NCBI GenBank assembly: GCA_903832025.1
Contig: CAIKZY010000033.1
Location: 1 to 49,666, forward strand
Source of the DNA: an uncultured Actinomycetes bacterium
GTDB lineage: Bacteria > Actinomycetota > Actinomycetes > S36-B12
Direction: 5' to 3'
DNA length: 49,666 nucleotides
The notes beneath the pieces were generated by a model, which saw only the letters and a program-made list of their open reading frames with translations, was not told the DNA's origin and did not search any database. Positions 28,051-37,154 of this stretch are shown here, piece by piece (position 1 is the stretch's first letter; every line of letters begins with the position of its first letter). Both the position numbers and the translations under genes were made by a program.

Positions 28051-29379
28051 ATGACCGATCACGTTCGGCTGCTGCCGGCAGACCCGGCAACCCGACGCCT
28101 GCTGGACCTGCGGCGCCTGGAAGCTCACACTGCCCACTTCGGTCCGCTCCCGACAGTGCCCGGCCCCAAGGAGGGTCGACCTGGCCCCCTGGCCGAGCAG
28201 GTGGGGATCGCAGGACTTCGCGGGCGAGGCGGCGGCTGGTTTCCCACCGCCCGAAAGCTGCATGCGGTGGTGGAAAGCGCCGGGGCCAAGGGCGCGATTG
28301 CTCGGGGCAACAAGCCGGTCGTGATCGCCAACGCCATGGAGGGTGAGCACCTGAGCAACAAGGACAAGGTTCTGATCACCCATGCCCCCCACCTGGTCCT
28401 GGACGGTATCCAGGCAGCCGCCACGACGATCGGGGCAACCAGCGCGTTCATCGCCGTTCACCGCGGCTCGCCGCTGGTATCGATCCTGGACCTGGCGATC
28501 GCCGAGCGCGCACGCATCGACAGTGTCAGGGTCGAAGTCATTACCCCGCCGGAACGGTATGTCGCCAGTGAGGAGACCGCACTGGCCCACTGGGCTACGG
28601 ACGGCGTCGCCGTGCCGGTCTACGGAGCACGGCCGTTCCAGAAGGGCATGAACGGCCGACCGACCCTGGTCGACAACGCCGAGACACTGGCCCACCTGGC
28701 GCTGATCACGCGCCACGGCGGTGCGTGGTTTGCCTCCATCGGCGATCCGCAGGCTCCGGGAACCACGCTGGTGACCGTGGCCGGTGCCGTCACCCACGCC
28801 GGGGTCATTGAGGTGGCAACCGGTACCCCGGTGGTCGACATCCTGGCGCGCTGCGGCGGCGCTGCGATCGGCGTGCGCGGATTCCTCACCGGCGGATACG
28901 GCGGAGCCTGGGCGCGCACCGATGACGTGCTGGCTGCACAGTGGACACCGGTTTCCATGGCCGCCCAAGGAGCAGTGATCGGCGCAGGCGTCCTGTGGGC
29001 ACTGGAGCCCGACAGCTGCCCGCTGCGCGAGCTCGCCCGCATCGCCGCCTACATGGCCGGTGAGTCCGCCGGGCAGTGCGGACCATGCCGGTTTGGCTTA
29101 CCGTCAGTGGCTGACGACCTGTCCCTGCTCGCCACCGCGCATGTGGGGCCCGAGGACACGCACCGACTGCACGAGCGGCTGGCCCTGATCGTCGGCCGCG
29201 GTGGCTGCAAGCATCCCGACGGCACTGCGCGGCTCATCAGCACCGGGCTGCATGCATTCCAGGACGAGGTAGCCCATCATCTGAATGGGCGCTGCTCGGC
29301 CCGGACCACCGCACCGTCGATTCCGCTACCCCCGGGTCGATCCATTCCCGTTGCCCGTGCGGGCAAGGACTTCAAGTAG
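28051..29379 (+). CDS. NuoF/RnfC-like NADH-oxidoreductase flavoprotein
   Basis: GLRGRGGGWFPTARKL, NKPVVIANAMEGEHLSNKDKVL, CGPCRFGLPSVADDL. Confidence 0.8.
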   Translation: MTDHVRLLPADPATRRLLDLRRLEAHTAHFGPLPTVPGPKEGRPGPLAEQVGIAGLRGRGGGWFPTARKLHAVVESAGAKGAIARGNKPVVIANAMEGEHLSNKDKVLITHAPHLVLDGIQAAATTIGATSAFIAVHRGSPLVSILDLAIAERARIDSVRVEVITPPERYVASEETALAHWATDGVAVPVYGARPFQKGMNGRPTLVDNAETLAHLALITRHGGAWFASIGDPQAPGTTLVTVAGAVTHAGVIEVATGTPVVDILARCGGAAIGVRGFLTGGYGGAWARTDDVLAAQWTPVSMAAQGAVIGAGVLWALEPDSCPLRELARIAAYMAGESAGQCGPCRFGLPSVADDLSLLATAHVGPEDTHRLHERLALIVGRGGCKHPDGTARLISTGLHAFQDEVAHHLNGRCSARTTAPSIPLPPGRSIPVARAGKDFK

Positions 29380-29387
29380 GAGCCTGC

Positions 29388-29618
29388 ATGAGCACCCATC
29401 GCGTGACCCGACTGCACATCGATCCCACGGTGTGCGACGGCAAGGGATTTTGCGCCGAGCTCCTGCCCGAGCTCATCGGACTGGACGAATGGGAGTTCCC
29501 GGTCATCTTGACCGGGGGGCTGTCCACGGATGTGCCCGCTGAGCTGCTGCCCGATGCCAAGCGGTCCGTCGCGGCATGCCCCGTGGGCGCGATTCGCCTG
29601 AGCAAGGCAACCAAGTAG
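29388..29618 (+). CDS. Ferredoxin
   Basis: HIDPTVCDGKGFCAELLPELIGLDEW...AVAACPVGAIRL. Confidence 0.82.
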   Translation: MSTHRVTRLHIDPTVCDGKGFCAELLPELIGLDEWEFPVILTGGLSTDVPAELLPDAKRSVAACPVGAIRLSKATK

Positions 29619-29727
29619 CACGTTCGCTTGCCCAACCGTCAGTTCTGCGGGAAGTGTGGGGCCACGGCAAGCGATCCGCCGTGGAGGCCGTATTCGATCC
29701 GCGCATACAGCAACAGCGAAGCACCTG

Positions 29728-30492
29728 CTACTCCGACAGCGCGCGGTACCGGGCGATGATCTCGGTGCCCGTGCGGCCCGGTTCGTCCATCGCAGCGTCG
29801 TAGGTGTCCCGCATTGCCTCATGCACCAACTGCGCATACAGGTCCGGGTAGGCATTGGTTGAACCGGCGTATGTCGCATCCAATGCTGCGCGCGCGACAT
29901 CCACCGGATCGGCCTTGGCGATGTCGTAATCAGCGATGATGTCGGTGTTCGTGAATCCTGGATAGACGTTGGTGACGGTGAGACCCATTGGCGCCAGCGA
30001 CTCGCGCAGTCCCAGACCCAGCATCATCGATGCAGCCTTGCTCGCGCTGTACAGCGGACCACCACGGGACAGCGACATTGCCGCGGTGCTGTGCACCAGC
30101 ATGATGCGACTCCCACCGGGCATGCCGACAGCAAGGCCTCGGATCAACCGCAGCGGACCGTGGACATGCACCTCGAACAGGTCACGGACGTGATCGTCGG
30201 GGAGGGTGAGCACATCGCCGTACCCCTCTCGACCGGCATTGGAGATCACCAGGTCGACCTCGGTGCAGGCCGCGACCACCGCATCGATGTCCTGGGGCTT
30301 GGTCAGGTCCAATCTCAACGGCACGACCACGTCGGGAGCCGATTCCACCAGCGGCTGCAGGGATGATGTCGATCGCGCACAGGCATACAGCCGCTGCACG
30401 CCTGAGGCAAGGAGTACCTGGCAAAACGCCCGACCGATGCCTCGATTGGCCCCGGTGACGACCGCGACGTTCGACGACTGCAGCACCGACAC
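29728..30492 (-). CDS. Short-chain dehydrogenase/reductase
   Basis: VVTGANRGIGRAFCQ, ISNAGREG, YSASKAA. Confidence 0.9.
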   Translation of the reverse strand: MSVLQSSNVAVVTGANRGIGRAFCQVLLASGVQRLYACARSTSSLQPLVESAPDVVVPLRLDLTKPQDIDAVVAACTEVDLVISNAGREGYGDVLTLPDDHVRDLFEVHVHGPLRLIRGLAVGMPGGSRIMLVHSTAAMSLSRGGPLYSASKAASMMLGLGLRESLAPMGLTVTNVYPGFTNTDIIADYDIAKADPVDVARAALDATYAGSTNAYPDLYAQLVHEAMRDTYDAAMDEPGRTGTEIIARYRALSE

Positions 30493-30576
30493 CCCTTAGT
30501 CACGGTTCCTTGACGCCGCCATCAGGCACCGCAGGAAACTCAGGTCTTGTTCCGCCTCGAATGGTAACTTGACTCA

Positions 30577-31398
30577 GTGTCCAAAAACTCCGCTTTGATC
30601 GACTCGATCGAGTTGGCTCGTCGCGCACGCATCAGCGCGGTCACCATGTGCGCGACCGCCGGTGCCTCGCACATCGGCTCGGCACTGTCGGTCATCGACA
30701 TCCTGGCCGTGCTCTACAGCGGGTCCGCCAATGTCGATGCCGGGCGTGCCAACGATCCCGATCGTGACTTCGTCCTGATCTCCAAGGGCCACTCCGCTGC
30801 CGGGGTGTACTCGATCCTGGGCAACACCGGCTACTTCCCGATGCAGTGGCTGGATCAGTACTGCGCTGACGGTGCTCCACTGGGCGGGCACGTGACCGCG
30901 CACGGTGTTCCCGGGGTGGAGTTCTCCACCGGCGCCCTGGGTCACGCACTTCCGTTCGGCGTCGGCATTGCCTTGACCAGTGCGCGCGACGGCAACGACC
31001 GCCACGTCTTCGTGGTGCTGTCCGATGGCGAATGCCAGGAGGGCAGCAATTGGGAGGCAGCGATGCTGGCCGCCCACCATGGACTGGGCAATCTGACGGC
31101 GATCATCGATCGCAATCGACTGCAGATTCTGGACTCCACTGAGGGCATCAGTTCCCTGGAGCCATTCGCCGACAAGTGGGCGGCATTCGGCTGGGACGTC
31201 GTGGAAGTTGACGGCCACGATCACGATCAATTACGGGCACGGCTCAGTCAGCCACACGCGCAGCCAAGGGTCATCATCGCCAACACCATCAAGGGCAAGG
31301 GTGTTGACTTCATGGAGAACCAGGTTCCCTGGCACACCCTGTCTCCCGATGCGGCGCAGGCAGCGGCCGCCGTGGCGCAATTGGAGGCCGGCGCATGA
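30577..31398 (+). CDS. Transketolase-like, N-terminal (TPP-binding) subunit
   Basis: GASHIGSALSVIDILAVLY, SKGHSAAGVYS, LSDGECQEGSNWEA; likely non-ATG start within reported ORF. Confidence 0.92.
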   Translation: MSKNSALIDSIELARRARISAVTMCATAGASHIGSALSVIDILAVLYSGSANVDAGRANDPDRDFVLISKGHSAAGVYSILGNTGYFPMQWLDQYCADGAPLGGHVTAHGVPGVEFSTGALGHALPFGVGIALTSARDGNDRHVFVVLSDGECQEGSNWEAAMLAAHHGLGNLTAIIDRNRLQILDSTEGISSLEPFADKWAAFGWDVVEVDGHDHDQLRARLSQPHAQPRVIIANTIKGKGVDFMENQVPWHTLSPDAAQAAAAVAQLEAGA

Positions 31399-32315
31399 GA
31401 GACGCATTCATGGCCGTGCTCACCGAGCAGGCACAGGCCGATCCCACCGTCAACCTGATCATCGCTGACATCGGGTTCAAGGTCGTCGATCCATTCGTTG
31501 CCGCGATGCCCGACCAGTTCCTCAATGTCGGCATCGCCGAGCAGACCATGATCGGGGTTGCCGCGGGCATGGCGATGCTGGGCAAGCGGCCATTCGCGTA
31601 CTCACTCGGCAACTTCCCCACCATCCGTTGCCTGGAGCAGATTCGCAATGATCTGTGCTACCACAACCTGGATGTCACCGTCGTCAGCGTCGGCGCCGGA
31701 CTGGCGTACGGATCACTGGGCTACACCCATCACACGGTGGAGGACATCGCGCTGATGCGCGCGCTGCCGAATATGCACGTGTACTCCCCTGCTGATGCCC
31801 AAGAGGTTCGCGGCCTCATGGAGCTCATGGCCAGCACGGCCGGCCCGAAGTACCTGCGCCTGGGCAAGAACCGAGAACCGGTGCTCCATCGGACGGTTCC
31901 GGACTTGCGTGCCGGTGAACCGGTCCTGCTGCGCGATGGCTCCGACATCACCCTGGCCGTTACCGGGCCGATCGCCTCGACCGTCCTGGAGGCAGCAGCA
32001 TTGCTGGCAGCTCAGGGGATCAGCGCACGCGTGCTGAGCGTTCCGGTGGTCAAGCCGTTGAATGCGCAGGCGCTGGCTGACGCAGCATCGGGCACAACGT
32101 GCATGGTCACCGTCGAGGAGCACAACGCCATCGGCGGCTTCGGATCGGCGGTGCTGGAAGGGTTCAACCGGCTGGACATCGATATGCGAGTGAAGATCAT
32201 GGGTCTGCCGGATCTGGCGACGTCAGCGATCGGCAGCCAGGAGTACCTGCGCGACCAGGCCGGGCTCTCCGCCGCCGATATCTGCACTCAGGCCCAGGCA
32301 TCGCTCGCTCGCTGA
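31395..32315 (+). CDS. Transketolase-like, C-terminal subunit
   Basis: NVGIAEQTMIGVAAGMA, GSLGYTHHTVEDIALMRALPNM; 4-bp overlap with upstream gene. Confidence 0.92.
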   Translation: MRDAFMAVLTEQAQADPTVNLIIADIGFKVVDPFVAAMPDQFLNVGIAEQTMIGVAAGMAMLGKRPFAYSLGNFPTIRCLEQIRNDLCYHNLDVTVVSVGAGLAYGSLGYTHHTVEDIALMRALPNMHVYSPADAQEVRGLMELMASTAGPKYLRLGKNREPVLHRTVPDLRAGEPVLLRDGSDITLAVTGPIASTVLEAAALLAAQGISARVLSVPVVKPLNAQALADAASGTTCMVTVEEHNAIGGFGSAVLEGFNRLDIDMRVKIMGLPDLATSAIGSQEYLRDQAGLSAADICTQAQASLAR

Positions 32316-32529
32316 CGCACCGGGCCCACGGAAACAGTTCCGGCTGGATCAGCGCGGTCGGACGCAACCGTGTGCACTGCCTGAGCCATGGACGAAGTGC
32401 ACCTGCACGCGAAGAAGTGATGCCCGAATGCTCACATGGTGCAATCGACGAAGCCTTCGGGCATCGGCCACCGGTCAGCACGTGCGCGTCCACACTGCAT
32501 CGTCAGGAAGTGAGATGCAGCACCGGAGC

Positions 32530-33864
32530 TCAGGTCACCGAGCGGATCAGCTTCTTGTTGATGAACTCCTCGATTCCCAGCGTGCCCAGTTCACGACCGA
32601 AACCTGAGCGCTTGGTGCCACCGAACGGCAGGTCAGGAGCATCGAGTCCCACACCATTGATGAACACCATGCCGGTATCCAGCCGGTTGGCTACCCGCAT
32701 TGCCTGCGCCTGATCGGTGGTGAACACGTATGAGCCCAAGCCGTATGGTGTGTCATTCGCGAGCCGGATGGCGTCATTCTCATCAGCGGCTCGATACACC
32801 TGCGCGACGGGGCCGAACAGTTCCTCGCGATAGACCGGATTGTCCGACGTGACCTCGGTGAGCACGCCTGCAGGGAAGAAGCAGCCCTGGCGTTCCCCGC
32901 CGGTCACCAGCTTCGCTCCTGCGGCAACAGCGCGATCCACTTGGCCTGCCAGGTTTGCCGCTGCCGCCGCAGAGGACAACGGGCTGGCTGCCGGTAGCGC
33001 CAGCATCTTGGCAGTGAACGCCTCCAGGAACGCGTCATAGAGCCCATCAATGATGATGAACCGTTTCGCGGCGTTGCATGCCTGACCGGTGTTATCGGTG
33101 CGAGCGAAGACTGCTGCGTCAACCGTTGCCTCAAGGTCATCCGTGCTCAGCAGGATGAACGGGTCAGATCCGCCGAGCTCAAGCACGACCTTCTTCAGGT
33201 GTCGACCGGCGATCTCGGCCACTGCAGCACCGGCTCGCTCGGAGCCGGTCAGGGAGACTCCACGGATACTCGGTTCGGCAATGATGTCGGCAATCTGCTC
33301 ATTGGTCGCATAGATGTTGGTGTACACCCCGTCAGGCACCCCGGCGTCGACGAAGATCTTGGCAATGGCTGCCGCCGATTCCGGACATTGGGGCGCATGC
33401 TTGAGGAGCACGGTATTGCCCAGGGCAAGATTCGGTCCGGCAAAGCGCGCCACCTGGTAGGCAGGGAAGTTCCACGGCATGATGCCAAGGATCGTTCCCA
33501 CCGATGATGGTCGAATGCAGGCCGTTCCCTCACCGTCGGCCATGGCGATGGGCTGGTCCGCCAGGAGTCGCTCGGCGTTCTCGGCGTAGTAGTCATAGAT
33601 CGCCCCGCTGAATTCGACCTCGCCGACCGCATCCGCAAGTGGCTTGCCCATCTCGCGCACGATGATCGCGCCCAGTTCCTGCGCACGCTCGATGTGCAAT
33701 TGCCCGATGCGGCGGACCACTGCCGCGCGCTCGGCAATGGACCCAGCCGCCCACGCTTCATGGGAGGCTGCGGCAGCATCTACCGCGGTTCGAATCTGGG
33801 AATCGGTCGCGGTTGGGTAGCTCTGCACCGTCTGGCCGGTGGCCGGGTCGACAACTGCGTACAT
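32530..33864 (-). CDS. NAD(P)-dependent aldehyde / succinate-semialdehyde dehydrogenase
   Basis: VLELGGSDPFILLSTDDLEATVD, NTGQACNAAKRFI, FGGTKRSGFGRELG. Confidence 0.9.
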   Translation of the reverse strand: MYAVVDPATGQTVQSYPTATDSQIRTAVDAAAASHEAWAAGSIAERAAVVRRIGQLHIERAQELGAIIVREMGKPLADAVGEVEFSGAIYDYYAENAERLLADQPIAMADGEGTACIRPSSVGTILGIMPWNFPAYQVARFAGPNLALGNTVLLKHAPQCPESAAAIAKIFVDAGVPDGVYTNIYATNEQIADIIAEPSIRGVSLTGSERAGAAVAEIAGRHLKKVVLELGGSDPFILLSTDDLEATVDAAVFARTDNTGQACNAAKRFIIIDGLYDAFLEAFTAKMLALPAASPLSSAAAAANLAGQVDRAVAAGAKLVTGGERQGCFFPAGVLTEVTSDNPVYREELFGPVAQVYRAADENDAIRLANDTPYGLGSYVFTTDQAQAMRVANRLDTGMVFINGVGLDAPDLPFGGTKRSGFGRELGTLGIEEFINKKLIRSVT

Positions 33865-34234
33865 GGGACTACCTCTCATTCATTGCTGCTACTGGCTTCG
33901 TTCTCCGGGGCGATCAAGCGCTGAAACCACTCTACGACGGTGTCGATCACACCGTGCCATGTTTGACCCATCGGCGGCCCCAACGTAGACATTCATCGAG
34001 GCCCCGCTGCCACACGTGGCGGACGGTGGCAATGCGTTGCGCTCCTAGAACCGTGGCGGGCCATACCGGCACGGGTCCTACCGGGCTATGACTTGCGCGG
34101 TGAAGTCCTGCTGGCTTGGGTCTTACCTTCGGGGCGATCGATGGGCACGGTGATGCCCGGCCCGCGTACGGGAAAGTTGACGATCGCCCAATGCTCGAAT
34201 GGTCAACGAACATTGCCTTTCACGGACAAACTGC

Positions 34235-34279
34235 TGGTGGGTCGCCCGGGGCTCGAACCCGGAACCTACGGATTAAAAG
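34235..34279 (-). other. 3' half of tRNA-Lys(UUU), candidate att (integration) remnant
   Basis: Minus strand CTTTTAA-TCCGT-AGGTT-CCGGG-TTCGAGC-CCCGG-GCGACCC-A-CCA (anticodon loop to CCA); adjacent 5' half does not fold as tRNA. Confidence 0.82.
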
Positions 34280-34369
34280 AGGATTTGGACGAAACTCCAA
34301 CACCCCAAAACGTTTGAAAACAAAGGGTTTTCGCGCATCCAGGCACACCGAGAACCGCTCAGAATGATA

Positions 34370-34391
34370 AAGAAAGGGCCAAGAAAGGGCC
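34370..34391. repeat. 11-bp direct repeat next to att remnant
   Basis: AAGAAAGGGCC x2. Confidence 0.7.
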
Positions 34392-34667
34392 ACATATTGG
34401 TTGCATTCGGTTCGCGTGGAAACCCGCCTTGCAAACGGAAAGTAATCCCAAACGGCTGCAGACGGATCGTGCGTATTGTCTCGCGCAACTTCGTCAATTG
34501 CGAGGAGTCAAGGCGTCGCATGGCACCTCAAGGATCCTGCTCCACGTGGCCGTTACTCAAAGTGCCAACCGTGACCTGCAGTGTTAATAGACTGGCGCGA
34601 GTTTGGACGGCTCAGAGGCATACCTCCTCACCCATCCGAACCGATCACGGATCAGGGGGATATTCGA

Positions 34668-36962
34668 ATGTTGAAGAAGTTCGTGAGTATCGAAAACCTG
34701 GGGCTTCTGCACGATTCTGGTAATAGCCCAACTTTCAAGAAGACCACCCTCATATTCGCCGAGAATGGTCGCGGCAAGTCCACTCTCTGTTCCTTGCTTC
34801 GATCGCTCGAATTGAACGACACGACTGAGCTGAAGAAGCGCCAAACGGTAGATCGCTCAGGAAACCCAGCCGCCCATATCGTGTTTGGCACTGGTGCCAA
34901 CGTCAGCCTCCTTCAGAACGGTGTGTGGGACCACCCTCGCCCGAATATCCGCGTCTTCGATACTGCGTTTGTACGCGCCAATGTCCACGCTGGCCCTGGT
35001 GTTCAGGCGGAGAATCGACGGAGCCTTCTCCAATTTGCTCTTGGTGACACGGCAGTCGAGGCAGCGCTGGCAGAGGTTGCAGCCAACGGGCTTGCGCGAG
35101 ATATCCGCGAACGAATCCGTCAACACGAAGCCGCGCTCTCGTCACGGCATGTAGGAATAACGCTCGACGCATTCATTGCGCTGCCGACATTCACCGACAT
35201 CGCGGGCCTGCTTCGAGAAGTCGATGCCAAGATCCGTGCTACGGAATCTGCCGCAGCAATCTTGAGGCGATCGTCACCGGAGGAGATCGCTTTACCCACA
35301 TGGGACCTCTCAGCCCTTTTCGGCCTTTTTTCACGCGATATCGAAACAGTCAGCGCATCCGCTCAGGCTCTAACCCAAGCGCACCTCACGAGAATCGGCT
35401 TGCCGAATGCGGAGGGTTGGATCCGAGAGGGCCAGGAGTTCGAGAAGGAAGCCTTGTGCCCATACTGCGGTCAGGACATCGAGCACTCAGATCTACTCGC
35501 GGCTTTCCGTGCGATCTTCACCGACGAGTACCGCCAACTCGTTGCCGACTTAGACGCGGCTGACATCTCGTATTTGGCCGCGACCTCCCCTCAGTCGCTC
35601 GAGGCGATTCAGGCGGGATTGCAGGTTCAGAACGCACGCATCTCCGCGTGGGCAGACGTCCTCGACCTTGAGCCAGTTACTGTTTCTGACGAAGACGTGA
35701 TCGCCGCTCTCTCGACACTTGACTTGACCATTCACCCGCTCATTGCGGCCAAGCGCGCAGCGCCCCTGGAAACCACGACCGTTGAAGACCTCGCTGAGGC
35801 ACGTGCGAAGGCGGAGGCCAATTGGGCCGCCGTTCGCTCAATCTTCGACAAAGTCAACGAGGAGCTGCGCGACCGCAAAACGAAGATTGCTGAATATCGG
35901 CTGAGCCTCACGGCAGCGGACATCACAGAACTCAAAGCCGAGCGGGCAGGCTTGCAACGAAGCGAATCCAGGCACCTCGCTGATGTCACTCTCGTAGTTG
36001 ACGAACTCCTGAGTGAGAGAGTCCAACTCAGAATTGCCGAGCGCGCTGCGGACGAAGCCCGCGAAGCCGTACGAGCCTTGATGAATGCGACGCTCACTCA
36101 ATATCAGAGCAAAATCAATTCGCTGCTCACCGCCTTCGGCGCAGAATTCCAGATCGAACAGATGCGCGCCAACTTCAGAGGCGAACCACCACAGTCTGAG
36201 TACCGTCTCAACCTGCGCAATACGTCAGTGCCTCTGCAACATGACGAAGGCCCCGATTTCGACTCGGCCCTGAGCGATGGCGACAAGCGGACCTTGGCGT
36301 TGGCCTTCTTCACGGCCTCGGTACTCAACGACCCGAATCTCAGTTCTCAGATTGTCGTGATCGACGACCCAATGAGCAGCTTGGATAGAAATCGCAGGGA
36401 ACATACTGCCAATCTTCTTTGCGAAATGAATGACAATTCACTGCAATTGATCGTGAGTGGGCACGACTCGCTCTTCCTCCGGCAAGTACAGCAGCAGGTC
36501 CGCCGGGCCGACTCGGCGGCCGAAATCGCCGAGATCGCGCTTCAACGTGGGGCCCATGGATACAGCAAGTGGGAACCTGTGTCTCTCGAAGAACTCTGTG
36601 AATCCGAGTGGCTTTCGAAGTATCGAGAACTCGAGACATACATCAAAGATGGAACCGGTTCACCGCGAACCGTCGCTACGCACATCCGTCCAGTGCTTGA
36701 GGGATATCTGCACAGGCGCTTCCCAAGGCACATCTCTGAAGGACTCATGCTGGGACAGGTACTCACATTGGTCCAGGAGGCAACGTCACCCAGCCCACTA
36801 GTCTTCGCCTCGGGTTCACTCGATGAACTTCGGCAAATCAACGCCTACGCGGGCAAGTTCCATCACGAGACCAATGCTGGCTTCGCTACCGCCCCGGTTG
36901 TAGACCAAGAGGTCCTCACCTACGCCCGGCGAACGATGGACGTCATCCACGGGAAACCCTAA
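34668..36962 (+). CDS. AAA_13-type zinc-hook ATPase, RloC/PrrC-like (candidate anticodon nuclease)
   Basis: Walker A FAENGRGKST, CPYCGQ zinc hook in coiled coil, SDGDKRTLALAFF signature, Walker B IVVIDDPMSSLDRNRR; C-terminal RPVLEGYL...KFHHETN. ATG 34668 with AGGGGG site. Confidence 0.75.
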   Translation: MLKKFVSIENLGLLHDSGNSPTFKKTTLIFAENGRGKSTLCSLLRSLELNDTTELKKRQTVDRSGNPAAHIVFGTGANVSLLQNGVWDHPRPNIRVFDTAFVRANVHAGPGVQAENRRSLLQFALGDTAVEAALAEVAANGLARDIRERIRQHEAALSSRHVGITLDAFIALPTFTDIAGLLREVDAKIRATESAAAILRRSSPEEIALPTWDLSALFGLFSRDIETVSASAQALTQAHLTRIGLPNAEGWIREGQEFEKEALCPYCGQDIEHSDLLAAFRAIFTDEYRQLVADLDAADISYLAATSPQSLEAIQAGLQVQNARISAWADVLDLEPVTVSDEDVIAALSTLDLTIHPLIAAKRAAPLETTTVEDLAEARAKAEANWAAVRSIFDKVNEELRDRKTKIAEYRLSLTAADITELKAERAGLQRSESRHLADVTLVVDELLSERVQLRIAERAADEAREAVRALMNATLTQYQSKINSLLTAFGAEFQIEQMRANFRGEPPQSEYRLNLRNTSVPLQHDEGPDFDSALSDGDKRTLALAFFTASVLNDPNLSSQIVVIDDPMSSLDRNRREHTANLLCEMNDNSLQLIVSGHDSLFLRQVQQQVRRADSAAEIAEIALQRGAHGYSKWEPVSLEELCESEWLSKYRELETYIKDGTGSPRTVATHIRPVLEGYLHRRFPRHISEGLMLGQVLTLVQEATSPSPLVFASGSLDELRQINAYAGKFHHETNAGFATAPVVDQEVLTYARRTMDVIHGKP

Positions 36963-37154
36963 GGTCCGAAACTGGACAACAGCGCAGGTCCCGCATTTCA
37001 CAAACCGCCTGAAATACAAGGGTCTTGGTGGACCCGCACGAGAGCAACTGCTGGCCCTAGGTTGGTTTTCCAGGTTGGAACCTGCGACATCCCAAGTTGG
37101 CAGGCCATCGTTGTCTTACCAGCCAGGTGCAATTTCGACCCGCCTTGTTGCTCT

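Noticed and set aside
34235-34279. Functional tRNA-Lys gene
   Set aside because: Only anticodon loop to CCA is present; the adjacent sequence cannot pair as D-arm, 5' anticodon stem or acceptor strand.
36963-37154. Inverted repeat CAGGTT-GG-AACCTG (37071-37084) as an operator or terminator
   Set aside because: Only 6-bp arms in a convergent intergenic region; too weak to support a call.
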